This document shows, piece by piece, positions 45,253-52,404 of a stretch of DNA of 64,000 nucleotides. The notes under the pieces are model-generated. The model was not told where the DNA came from. It worked only from the letters and a program-made list of their open reading frames with translations, and did no database searches. Made by a program: the position numbers and the translations under genes. Within the stretch, counting starts at the first letter, position 1. Each line of letters starts with the position of its first letter. The stretch is from Desulfobacterium sp. (GTDB lineage Bacteria > Desulfobacterota > Desulfobacteria > Desulfobacterales > Desulfobacteraceae), in NCBI GenBank assembly GCA_030145245.1, contig JAQYWC010000001.1, positions 124,001-188,000 of the forward strand, written 5' to 3'.

Positions 45253-46866
45253 TTGAATTCTCTTGAGAACATCAAACAGATTATTGGTTCCATGGAATCC
45301 GGCGTAACGGCTGATGATGTAAAGGACTTTCAAAGACAGGTCGCAGACCTTGAAACCCAGGTCAGGGGCAATGACCCCGCAGCCTCTTTTGGGAAAATGC
45401 TGCACTCCATTGGCAAATACCTGGCATCTGAAATAAATAACGCCCATAAAGATACCGTGCCGGTCCTCCGTACGTTGGTGGAACTCCTGGACAGTCTCGT
45501 TCACCTTCCCCGGGAGAGTCCCGGGAAAGCCGATGAAATACTGGCCCGGGGAATCCAATCCTTTAAACGTTTCAAGGCCGGGATATCTGGAGTACCCCTG
45601 GTATCCGAAAAGGAAATAGAGGCGCTTAAGGCAGTGATCCTTTCCATCGACTGGGAAATCTCAGACATCACCCTGGAAAGTTTTAATGCTGTGATTGAAC
45701 CGCTGGCTTCAAAAATGAAGTCCCATAAAATTCATTCTTCATTTTTGAAAATCATGCACAGTATCGGGGGATATGTCGCCCGGAATAAGGCCGATGCCCA
45801 TAAGGACTCCATCGCGCTTTTGCATTCTGTTTTTCAAAGTTATGAACGTATGGTCCGGAATCCGGATCTGACGGCTGCTGATCAAAAACAGATGCTTGAA
45901 GCCGATATCCGTGCGTTTCAAGAATTTAAGCGTGAAATAGCCCGACCCCCTATGACCAAGCCTGTCCGGGATCCAGTGGATGAAGAGGTGGCACCGGCCT
46001 TGTCGCATCTTAAAGCCGCACCCTCAACCGGGGATTCGGTTCCCCTGAACAGACTTCCGGAAGAGGAGATCTCATTTCCCGCATCCCACCGGGCCGATGA
46101 TGACATCCCCCCGGCCCTGGCCGGAAAGGGAAAGGAAGTATCTGATTCGAGGGATATGCTGGATGACCTTTTCATGGCCAAAGAGTCTCCTGCAGACAAG
46201 CTTTTGGATGCCATCCACCTGGCTGAAATTCACGGACCCGACCAGGAATATGGCATGGATATGCCCGGGGCGGCAGAAGACACGGATCAGAAAGAAGGGG
46301 TTCATAGCGTTACTCCCCAGCGAATGAACAAGGAGCCCATACCGGAAATAGAAAGCAGCCTTGATGCATTTTTCAACCTGGATGTTTCGGAAAAGAAAAT
46401 AAAAGCGCCTGCCGTAGATACGGACCAAAGCATGGAAAATGACCGGCTCGCCGATGGGGCCGAGAGTGACCCGCCTGATGACCAGGAGGCCATTGTCCCT
46501 TTCCAATATGAAGATGAATCCTTTGGGGAAGAGGAAGAAGACCAGGCGTCACGTCTCCTGGAAAGGTTAAGGGTTTGCCTTAAAAAACCGGGCGGGTTAA
46601 CAGAGGAAACGGTTTTCACGGCTTTTACTGAAGATGTGTCCCTTTTAAAAGCGGAATGGCGGGAGGACCCGGATAAGATCTCACTCCTGGAACTGCTGGC
46701 CTCCCTTGCCCGGTACAGACATGCCCCGGAAAAGGGAGACCTCACGGAACCCCGTTCGGATCCTGAAATCCAAATGGAGACAGTGGCAGAAGAGGGGGCT
46801 ACGGATTCGGCAGAACCGAAGGCAGGAGGGTTCTGGGCAAAAATAAAATCACTGTTCCGTAACTGA
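45253..46866 (+). CDS. Unknown protein with duplicated helical domain and acidic linker
   Basis: I do not recognise this 537-aa protein. Its N-terminal 230 residues contain two copies of one helical domain, compare MLHSIGKYLASEINNAHKDT with IMHSIGGYVARNKADAHKDS, each followed by a conserved FKRFK or FQEFK segment. Residues about 235-430 are acidic, low in order and rich in Asp, Glu and Pro. A short helical domain (about 430-485) and a C-terminal segment ending FWAKIKSLFRN follow. The start is TTG at 45253 with AAGGAGGG upstream, 10 bp after the GTPase stop. It is a likely effector or scaffold of the GTPase. Confidence 0.75.
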   Translation: MNSLENIKQIIGSMESGVTADDVKDFQRQVADLETQVRGNDPAASFGKMLHSIGKYLASEINNAHKDTVPVLRTLVELLDSLVHLPRESPGKADEILARGIQSFKRFKAGISGVPLVSEKEIEALKAVILSIDWEISDITLESFNAVIEPLASKMKSHKIHSSFLKIMHSIGGYVARNKADAHKDSIALLHSVFQSYERMVRNPDLTAADQKQMLEADIRAFQEFKREIARPPMTKPVRDPVDEEVAPALSHLKAAPSTGDSVPLNRLPEEEISFPASHRADDDIPPALAGKGKEVSDSRDMLDDLFMAKESPADKLLDAIHLAEIHGPDQEYGMDMPGAAEDTDQKEGVHSVTPQRMNKEPIPEIESSLDAFFNLDVSEKKIKAPAVDTDQSMENDRLADGAESDPPDDQEAIVPFQYEDESFGEEEEDQASRLLERLRVCLKKPGGLTEETVFTAFTEDVSLLKAEWREDPDKISLLELLASLARYRHAPEKGDLTEPRSDPEIQMETVAEEGATDSAEPKAGGFWAKIKSLFRN

Positions 46867-46867
46867 T

Positions 46868-47332
46868 ATGATTTTCTTTTGTGAAGAGTGCGGGGAAAAA
46901 AACGATCTGGAGGGGTCGGCCTTTTCAAATGGGAAAGCCGTCTTTCAATGCCGTGCATGCGGTTATCGTAATGCCTATTCTTTTTGTCCCCGTAAAAAGG
47001 AAATCCACCGGGATAAAGGCAGGATTCTGAAAACAATCTGCTCTTTTTCTGAAGTTATCGGTGTCTTTTTATACGATACGGAAAACGGGGTCAGAGAGAC
47101 CCGAATGCCGGACGTTTTAACCCGGGCAGATATTGAAATCCTTGGCAGGGAGTTCTTCCGCAGCTACACCAGCGGCCAATCCGCCTATCCGGATATCCAG
47201 GGCATGTGCATCCGGATTGCGGATAAGTATTTCATGGTTCACAGGATGCCGGACCACCTGTTGGTTGTAATTGTCACCAGGACACCAACCCTGCCGGATG
47301 CTGTTCATAAATTCATCCTCGACCTTGCATAA
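46868..47332 (+). CDS. Zinc-ribbon protein with roadblock-like C-terminal domain
   Basis: The 154-aa protein opens with a zinc ribbon (FFCEECGEKNDLEG, then VFQCRACGYRNAYSFC), giving CxxC and CxxC pairs about 27 residues apart. The rest (about 55-154) has alternating strands and helices (ILKTICSFSEVIGVFLYDTE; MVHRMPDHLLVVIVTRT) that resemble a roadblock/profilin-like fold, judged by pattern. It starts one base after the preceding stop, so the genes are coupled. Its role is unknown, probably within the GTPase complex. Confidence 0.72.
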   Translation: MIFFCEECGEKNDLEGSAFSNGKAVFQCRACGYRNAYSFCPRKKEIHRDKGRILKTICSFSEVIGVFLYDTENGVRETRMPDVLTRADIEILGREFFRSYTSGQSAYPDIQGMCIRIADKYFMVHRMPDHLLVVIVTRTPTLPDAVHKFILDLA

Positions 47333-47335
47333 AAA

Positions 47336-47680
47336 GTGGAAAAAACGATGGTGTTAATGGATTGTTTTTCAGATATTGGCCGGATCAAGGGCGTTGATCA
47401 GTACGTTCTGGTGGATAACAGGGGAAATATCATGATTCATGATATGACAGAATTCGAAACCGTCGCTGAAGTGGTATGGTCCTGCGGCCGGAGTCTGTCT
47501 GTCCTGGGAAAGAATAAATTTAAATATGCCGCTTTTTTACGAAAAAACAAAAACGATTTTTTAATTTTTCCCGTTGGCAAGTACTATCTTGGAGTGGTAG
47601 AAAGAAAGGGTTTCGTGACCGATGAAGTGGCAGACGCCGTTATGGATTTTCTGAATACCCGTTTTGATGAAATAGGTTAA
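47336..47680 (+). CDS. Second roadblock-type small protein
   Basis: The 114-aa product reads IKGVDQYVLVDNRGNIMIHD, an N-terminal strand-turn-strand typical of roadblock/LC7 proteins, followed by VAEVVWSCGRSLSVLGKNKF and FLIFPVGKYYLGVVERKG. It is encoded 3 bp after the zinc-ribbon gene stop. The start could be GTG at 47336 or ATG at 47348. A second roadblock partner in one operon suggests a heteromeric regulator of the MglA-like GTPase. Confidence 0.72.
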   Translation: MEKTMVLMDCFSDIGRIKGVDQYVLVDNRGNIMIHDMTEFETVAEVVWSCGRSLSVLGKNKFKYAAFLRKNKNDFLIFPVGKYYLGVVERKGFVTDEVADAVMDFLNTRFDEIG

Positions 47681-47692
47681 AATGGAGGATCA

Positions 47693-47968
47693 ATGACCGC
47701 ACAAACGATCATATCGATTTTCACTCTGGTAATTTATCTAATTATTATTTTTGTCTTTAACAAGGGCCGGGTCAAGTACGCCGGGGGGAAAGTCGGGAAG
47801 GTGATTAATTTGATCCTGGTCACGGTCTGCCTTTTGTTTATCGCCGATTATGTTGCGATTTTTAATCCGTTTGTGGACGAAGAGGTGTTGGATATTATCC
47901 GTGCCCTTTTCCGGACAGCTGCCCTTTCCTTCCTGGCCTACGGGGGGGGGAAGCTATCGGATTCATAG
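47693..47968 (+). CDS. Small membrane protein
   Basis: The 91-aa protein has three hydrophobic stretches (about 5-22, 38-57 and 66-84) with a short basic loop (NKGRVKYAGGKVGK) after the first. GGAGG precedes the ATG. It is the last gene of the GTPase operon and could anchor the complex in the membrane. No family recognised. It converges tightly with the DUF4388 gene, whose stop is 12 bp away. Confidence 0.7.
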   Translation: MTAQTIISIFTLVIYLIIIFVFNKGRVKYAGGKVGKVINLILVTVCLLFIADYVAIFNPFVDEEVLDIIRALFRTAALSFLAYGGGKLSDS

Positions 47969-47979
47969 ACTTGGGAGGA

Positions 47980-49209
47980 TCATGAGAAAAGGGAAAAGAT
48001 CCCCTTTGGGGGCTTTCCCTGGCGTTTGCCTGCATTGAACTGTGAACGGATACCGTCCATGGCGGTTTTCATGTCAATGACGATTCTATCCTTTTCTTTT
48101 GATCCGGTTTGGTAGGTCTGAACATACCCCAGAACTTTTTCAATATCATTCAGGGTTTTCATCAGTGGGCTCGAACCTATAATCTTGCCGACACTTATCA
48201 ACACCTGCTCACAATACTCGATAAAGCCTGAGATGATCAACTCTTTCTGGTCCTTAATTTCGTCCATGGACTTTAAGACGGACTCAATGGCCTGGAGATT
48301 CTCGTTTTTTGTATTATCCGGATGAAAATTTTCAAATATTTTCTTGATCGGGGTCCCCAGTTCGGATTTGCTTTCCTGGAAAAGCGAGTGGGTTCTTTCC
48401 CCCAACTCTTCGGCAACGTTTTTTTTAATGGTCTGGAGTATGTCGTTGAAAACCGTGATAATGGCGGATAACCCGTTGCCGGTTTCCCCGTTATTGAGCT
48501 GGATCTCTTCTTTTTGCTCGATCAGCCCCGATGATATCACAGAGAAAAAAATTTTATAAACGGCAAACTCATCGTAACCGCTTTCCGTGATCACCTGCCG
48601 CACGGACCGGGATCCGTCAATCAGGGAAAGCACACGCCATTCATTGGCATTGAGTTTGATTTCTTCTTTGGTTTGAACTTTTCCTGACATTTTAAATACC
48701 AGTTTGTCACTGGGGATTACTTTTTTCAGGACGGATAATTCGTCGATTCTCCTTGAGGCTTCAAGGATCAGCTTCATGGGATTGAGTTGGGTAACAATCA
48801 TATTTTTAAGGTTCAACCTGACATCTTTATATTCAAATTTTCCTTTTTCCCAGAAAAGAAGGTCATACAGGATGGTCTCCACCTGTTTGGTATTGTATTT
48901 TTTCAGGGTCTCCAGGGAAATATACCCTTTTTCAACCAGAATTTTACCCAGATGGATTTTCTCTTCTTTGGCAAGGGCAAGACATTTTTGAAGCTGCTGG
49001 GCAGAGATGATGCCATCGGTGCGCAGTAAAAAACCAAGCCTTGCCTGTTTTAGAGAAGCAGAAGCATAGATAATGGTTCCATGGTCAAAAAATACCCGGC
49101 TTTCAACATTCTCCCGGGTAACGGCCAGGATTCCGGTTTTCTGATCATTACACAAAAGTTGAAGAATACTGGCAAGTGTTAACCCTTCAAAATCGCCCTG
49201 TAGATTCAT
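47980..49209 (-). CDS. DUF4388 (PatA N-terminal-like) protein
   Basis: From the ATG at 49209 the protein has 409 residues. It begins with DUF4388 (MNLQGDFEGLTLASILQLLC, then NDQKTGILAVTRENVESRVF), followed by a type II secretion/GspE-N-like segment (GILSAQQL-type: TDGIISAQQLQKCLALAKEE, KILVEKGYISLETLKKYN) and a winged-helix-like region (RVLSLIDGSRSVRQVITESG). A long helical C-terminus completes it. DUF4388 proteins accompany bacterial Ras-like GTPases and two-component systems. It is convergent with the MglA-like operon and probably functions with it. Confidence 0.82.
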   Translation of the reverse strand: MNLQGDFEGLTLASILQLLCNDQKTGILAVTRENVESRVFFDHGTIIYASASLKQARLGFLLRTDGIISAQQLQKCLALAKEEKIHLGKILVEKGYISLETLKKYNTKQVETILYDLLFWEKGKFEYKDVRLNLKNMIVTQLNPMKLILEASRRIDELSVLKKVIPSDKLVFKMSGKVQTKEEIKLNANEWRVLSLIDGSRSVRQVITESGYDEFAVYKIFFSVISSGLIEQKEEIQLNNGETGNGLSAIITVFNDILQTIKKNVAEELGERTHSLFQESKSELGTPIKKIFENFHPDNTKNENLQAIESVLKSMDEIKDQKELIISGFIEYCEQVLISVGKIIGSSPLMKTLNDIEKVLGYVQTYQTGSKEKDRIVIDMKTAMDGIRSQFNAGKRQGKPPKGIFSLFS

Positions 49210-49339
49210 GGTAGCCGTTCCTCTATCATGGGTACCTGGATTTAAGCCTCCATAGATCCATACTATGCCACAATATTTCCGGCAATACAATCGTCAAAAA
49301 CCATGGGAAGGAACAGCCATAAGGCATTTGATGACGGTT

Positions 49340-49402
49340 TCAGGCAGTTTAAAAATCGCCGATTAGCCCAAAATATAAGATAGATGTAAAGAATTTGTAA
49401 AG
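49340..49402 (+). repeat. Copy of the EF-hand/two-component promoter segment
   Basis: The stretch CAGGCAGTTTAAAAATCGCC through the box TGTAAAG-AATT-TGTAAAG (49385-49402) matches 51681-51735 upstream of the EF-hand gene, with the same 11-bp half-site spacing as the box at 41710. It is followed directly by fragments of the kinase gene, so it is part of a decayed copy of that locus. Confidence 0.6.
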
Positions 49403-49403
49403 A

Positions 49404-49511
49404 GGCAAGGGCGGTCACCCACAGGACCGCCCGGTTCATGTCGTCGTGAAAACCTGTATTGAAATCTGCAAAGGGTCGGTCTCGGCCCGGAATCTCAGAT
49501 CCTGCAGGTTT
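49404..49511 (+). pseudogene. Two joined fragments of a histidine kinase gene copy
   Basis: 49404-49436 matches the end of the HAMP region of the intact kinase (about 43325-43357). 49444-49511 matches its extreme 3' part (about 43932-43999), including GGGTCGGTCTCGGCCCGGAA. About 570 bp between them has been deleted. The fragment abuts the 3' end of hisG. It shows that a second copy of the two-component locus existed here and collapsed. Confidence 0.82.
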
Positions 49512-50343
49512 TAATACAGGTTGCAATAATGCCTTTTGCACCCAGCTTCACAAGTTCATCCATGATGCCGTTAATCTCCTCTTTCCGGATCATGGATTTC
49601 ACCGCATACCAGTTGTCCTTCCGAAGGGGGGCCACGGTGGGGGCTTCAATCCCGGGAGTCACCACACAGGCGCTCTCGAGGTTCTTTTTCTCCACGTCAT
49701 ACTCAATCATCACATATTCACGGGCGACAATAATTCCCCGAAGTCTCTCGATAAACACAGAAACCTGATCCTTGTCAGCCACATCACTGGTTCGGCCCAC
49801 AAGCACGGCCTCGGAGTCGAGAACGGACCCCCCGACTGTTTTCAACCCCGCCTCAACCATGGTCCTTCCCGTCTGAACCACATCGGCAATGGCATCGGCA
49901 ACTCCCAGGTTGATGGAGATTTCAATGGCACCGTCCAGTCGGATAATCTTGGCATCGATGTTCCGTTTCGCAAGATCCCCGGCAACAAGATTTGGATAGG
50001 ATGTGGCAATGGTGATACCGGAAAATGTTTCAGGGCTCAGGTCACTCTCATTGGGAACCGCATAGAAGAATTTGGACTTGGCAAACCCCATGGAGAGAAG
50101 TTCCGCAAGATTGGCCTCACTGTCAATGGCAAGATCCCTGCCCGTGATCCCGAGATCGAGGATGCCATTGCTGACATAAACGGCAATATCCCTCGGCCTT
50201 AAAAAGATAAACTCCACATCATTTGCCGCATCAATAATTTTAAGTTCACGGCCGTATCGCTTGCAGTTATACCCTGCCTCGGAAACAAGACGGATGGCAC
50301 CTTCAGAAAGAGAGCCTTTGTTCGGAAGAGCTATTTTTAACAT
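49495..50343 (-). CDS. hisG: ATP phosphoribosyltransferase, long form
   Basis: This is the first enzyme of histidine biosynthesis, joining ATP and PRPP. The 282-aa length with a C-terminal ACT-like regulatory domain (about 210-282) defines the HisG-L form that works without HisZ and is inhibited by histidine. Recognisable segments are LKIALPNKGSLSEGAIRLVS, ILDLGITGRDLAIDSEA, the PRPP-binding region VADAIADVVQTGRTMVEAGL and VMIEYDV. Its stop overlaps a kinase-gene relic, and the last residues (IKTCRI) may be slightly altered from the usual end. It lies 18 bp after hisE on the same strand. Confidence 0.93.
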   Translation of the reverse strand: MLKIALPNKGSLSEGAIRLVSEAGYNCKRYGRELKIIDAANDVEFIFLRPRDIAVYVSNGILDLGITGRDLAIDSEANLAELLSMGFAKSKFFYAVPNESDLSPETFSGITIATSYPNLVAGDLAKRNIDAKIIRLDGAIEISINLGVADAIADVVQTGRTMVEAGLKTVGGSVLDSEAVLVGRTSDVADKDQVSVFIERLRGIIVAREYVMIEYDVEKKNLESACVVTPGIEAPTVAPLRKDNWYAVKSMIRKEEINGIMDELVKLGAKGIIATCIKTCRI

Positions 50344-50361
50344 AATAAAAAATCCTTATCG

Positions 50362-50625
50362 CTACAGATATTTATACACATCTTCAAGGGAGAGATCACA
50401 GGCAATCATCATCACCTGCAGATGGTACAAAAGCTGGGAAATCTCCTCGGCGGTTTTTTCACGGCCTTCATATTCCGCCGCCATCCAAACCTCACCGGCC
50501 TCTTCAATGATTTTTTTTCCGATAAAATGCTTACCCTTCTCAAGTTCCTTTACCGTTCCGGATTCGGGATCCTTTGACTCTGCCTTGGCTTTCAACTCGC
50601 TGAACAACTCTTCAAAACGTTTCAT
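50362..50625 (-). CDS. hisE: Phosphoribosyl-ATP pyrophosphatase
   Basis: This 87-aa enzyme performs the second step of histidine biosynthesis, hydrolysing PR-ATP to PR-AMP. The MazG-like helical core is present as [20 protein letters not shown] and [20 protein letters not shown], with the EExxE and ExxQ-D metal-binding pattern. It stands alone rather than fused to HisI. It is followed by hisG after 18 bp, so PR-ATP synthesis and hydrolysis are co-expressed. Confidence 0.92.
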   Translation of the reverse strand: MKRFEELFSELKAKAESKDPESGTVKELEKGKHFIGKKIIEEAGEVWMAAEYEGREKTAEEISQLLYHLQVMMIACDLSLEDVYKYL

Positions 50626-50665
50626 AGCAACTCTTTTTTAAACCACATTTTTTTAAAACAAAAAA

Positions 50666-50692
50666 GACGGGCCGATCACTGAATGGCCCGTC
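50666..50692 (-). terminator. Rho-independent terminator of the decayed isomerase gene
   Basis: On the minus strand GACGGGCC pairs with GGCCCGTC around an 11-nt loop and is followed by TTTTTT. It lies 13 bp after the stop of the small-subunit relic at 50705, and upstream of hisE. Confidence 0.85.
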
Positions 50693-50704
50693 CCTGTTTT
50701 ATAA

Positions 50705-51048
50705 TTAGTATTTTGAATCGGCATAACCGATCCATCCTCTGGCTTCCACCAGGGCCTGGTAAAATCCGGATATCTCAAATGAAAATGTCTCCTCTGCACC
50801 ATCCGCCTTCAGGACAAACACCCTCTTCTTCATATCGGTTTCAAGTACAGTCTTTCTGCCGGCAAACCTTTCAAATATCCCATCCAGGGTCTCCAGAGAA
50901 AGTTAGTCGGGCATCATACCACAATTAAACATGTTCTGCCTGAAAATCCTTGCAAAACTTTCACCGATGGTTTGCCCGGTTTTCCGGCTCCCCGTACCGG
51001 CGGTCTGCCCGTGGACGAAGTTAAACAGGGGGGCCGGAAAATGAGCTT
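50705..51048 (-). pseudogene. Decayed aconitase/3-isopropylmalate dehydratase small-subunit-like gene
   Basis: Minus-strand translation gives GTGSRKTGQTIGESFARIF, RQNMFNCGMMPD, a TAA at 50903-50905, then LSLETLDGIFERFAGRKTVL and EISGFYQALVEARGWIGYAD to the stop at 50705. SFARIFRQN and the FEI-xx-F ending match the swivel domain of LeuD-like small subunits. The N-terminus is missing and a stop interrupts the frame, so it is not functional. The intact terminator still follows it. The exact family member is uncertain. Confidence 0.6.
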
Positions 51049-51057
51049 ACGCCTTCA

Positions 51058-51555
51058 TCAGGCCGTTTGATTCAGCAGGGTTTCGACCTCATCGCTGTAG
51101 CCGTAGGCGCTGCTGACTTTTTCGAGGAGCTGGGCATACCATTCTTCCGAGGTGGATGTTTCAGAGGTGGATGTCTCCTCTTCAAGCAAAAATGACGATT
51201 GGGTGGGTGGTGGGGGGTGCATCATCTTACCCCCGCCCTTGGATGGGCCACCGCCCCCCTGACCAGGCCCGGACGGGGAAGGCTGGAGTCCATACTCGGA
51301 GACCAGGGTGAACAACTCTTCTCCGCTCAGCTGGTCATCGCCGTCCAGGTCATAGCTTTCCATGGCCGTTTCGGTATCAATGGCCGTGCCGGTGGTTTCT
51401 TCCATGCTTGACGCAAAGCTTTCAAGTTCGGAAGTTGAAATGCCGCCACTTGAGTCGGTGTCTGCGGACTGGAACCGATCTTCCGGCCCTTGCCCCGCTT
51501 GATTCGGGCGCATTAAGGGCATGTAACTGTTCATACTGCCAACGCTGCTTATCAT
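51058..51555 (-). CDS. EF-hand calcium-binding protein
   Basis: From the ATG at 51555, which has an AAGGAGG site, the protein has 165 residues. Two EF-hand loops are visible: DTDSSGGISTSEL and DLDGDDQLSGEEL, 47 residues apart. A Gly/Pro-rich segment (GPGQGGGGPSKGGG, HPPPPTQSS) and a Ser/Thr/Glu-rich C-terminus follow. There is no obvious signal peptide. The upstream region carries the same direct-repeat box as the two-component operon, so it may belong to that regulon. A longer reading to 51747 would run through the promoter and is rejected. Confidence 0.82.
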   Translation of the reverse strand: MISSVGSMNSYMPLMRPNQAGQGPEDRFQSADTDSSGGISTSELESFASSMEETTGTAIDTETAMESYDLDGDDQLSGEELFTLVSEYGLQPSPSGPGQGGGGPSKGGGKMMHPPPPTQSSFLLEEETSTSETSTSEEWYAQLLEKVSSAYGYSDEVETLLNQTA

Positions 51556-51884
51556 TTGATCCTCCTTTAATGATCGTGTCGTATTTTCCAGGTCGGCGCC
51601 TGTCGCCAACCCCGCCTTTAACGTGTGCTTCCATTCCTCCTCTTTTATCTTTTTGGACAGGTTTTGAGCCAAAAAACATTTCAAGCAGTTTAAAAAATGC
51701 CGGTTCAGCCCAAAAATATATGAAAGATGTAAAGAAAGTTTGTTCATCGGAGATAAGGTTGTAAAGATTTTGTAAAGAAGGGGGCACCCCCTAACCGTAC
51801 CGGAAAGATAGGTTTTTTTCTAAAAATAAAAAAACAGGTTGCATTATTGGGGGGAATGAAGTAGAAGACTTGAGCACTTCACAC
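51556..51884. promoter_or_regulatory. EF-hand gene upstream region with direct-repeat box
   Basis: This region holds the segment shared with 49340-49391 (51681-51735) and the box TGTAAAG-ATTT-TGTAAAG at 51760-51777, with 11-bp half-site spacing, about 205 bp upstream of the EF-hand ATG. GGGGG-CA-CCCCC follows at about 51780. No other gene is seen before the tRNA. Confidence 0.55.
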
Positions 51885-51961
51885 AGGCCAGTAGCTCTAA
51901 TTGGTAGAGCACCGGACTCCAAATCCGGGTGTTGGGGGTTCGAATCCCTCCTGGCCTGCCA
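51885..51961 (+). tRNA. tRNA-Trp (anticodon CCA)
   Basis: The cloverleaf folds by eye: acceptor AGGCCAG/CTGGCCT, D-arm GCTC/GAGC, anticodon stem CCGGA/TCCGG with loop CTCCAAA, and T-arm with TTCGAAT. The CCA anticodon is at 51919-51921, and the 3' CCA is encoded at 51959-51961. No integrase or att duplication is seen beside it. Confidence 0.96.
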
Positions 51962-52353
51962 TTGTAAAATCAAGGCTTTCAGCGTTTTTCGTTGGGGGCC
52001 TTTTTTGTTAGGGGGGTACCGGATGTTGATCAAGGTCCCTCTTTGTGGAATACAAGTCGCCATCTGATCCCCGGGAATTTTCCAGTGACAGTTACCCATA
52101 GTATCACAAAAAGACCATCCCCGGATCCGACAATGGATATTTTTAATTCAAGCTTGCTTCCACGGAAAATGAGTTTTTGAAATCTCTCCGTAATAGGAGC
52201 AAAAGCCGCAAAAGGCCCCCCCTGGTGATCACCATTGGCCCGGTGAGATCAATGGCATAAAAAAAACATCCCCCGGCAAAGCCTATAAAAAACGAAATTA
52301 TATTTAAAACCCTGTCAAAAAGATATACCTTGTTAGCGCTCGACAAAATAAAA
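51962..52353. other. Non-coding region after tRNA-Trp
   Basis: Just after the tRNA, AAGGC and GGCCTTTTTT (about 51970-52008) could form a weak terminator. The rest of this stretch has no convincing coding sequence, repeat or RNA motif. A short frame on the minus strand overlaps the terminator of the next gene and looks spurious. Confidence 0.4.
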
Positions 52354-52379
52354 AAGCAGAGCCATTTTTGACTCTGCTT
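52354..52379 (-). terminator. Rho-independent terminator of the secreted-protein gene
   Basis: On the minus strand AAGCAGAGTCA pairs with TGGCTCTGCTT around a 4-nt A-rich loop, followed by a T-rich tract. It lies 25 bp after the stop at 52405. It closely resembles the terminator at 37091. Confidence 0.88.
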
Positions 52380-52404
52380 CATGTTCTAACATTTTAAGGT
52401 CAGC

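Noticed and set aside
50903-50905. Recoding of the in-frame stop in the isomerase fragment
   Set aside because: The stop is TAA, not TGA or TAG, and no SECIS-like hairpin follows, so it is damage rather than recoding.
51885-51961. tRNA-Trp as an integration site
   Set aside because: No integrase and no duplicated tRNA 3' end were seen nearby.
52143-52382. 79-codon minus-strand frame with hydrophobic segment
   Set aside because: It contains the terminator of the secreted-protein gene, has no good ribosome site and matches nothing recognisable.
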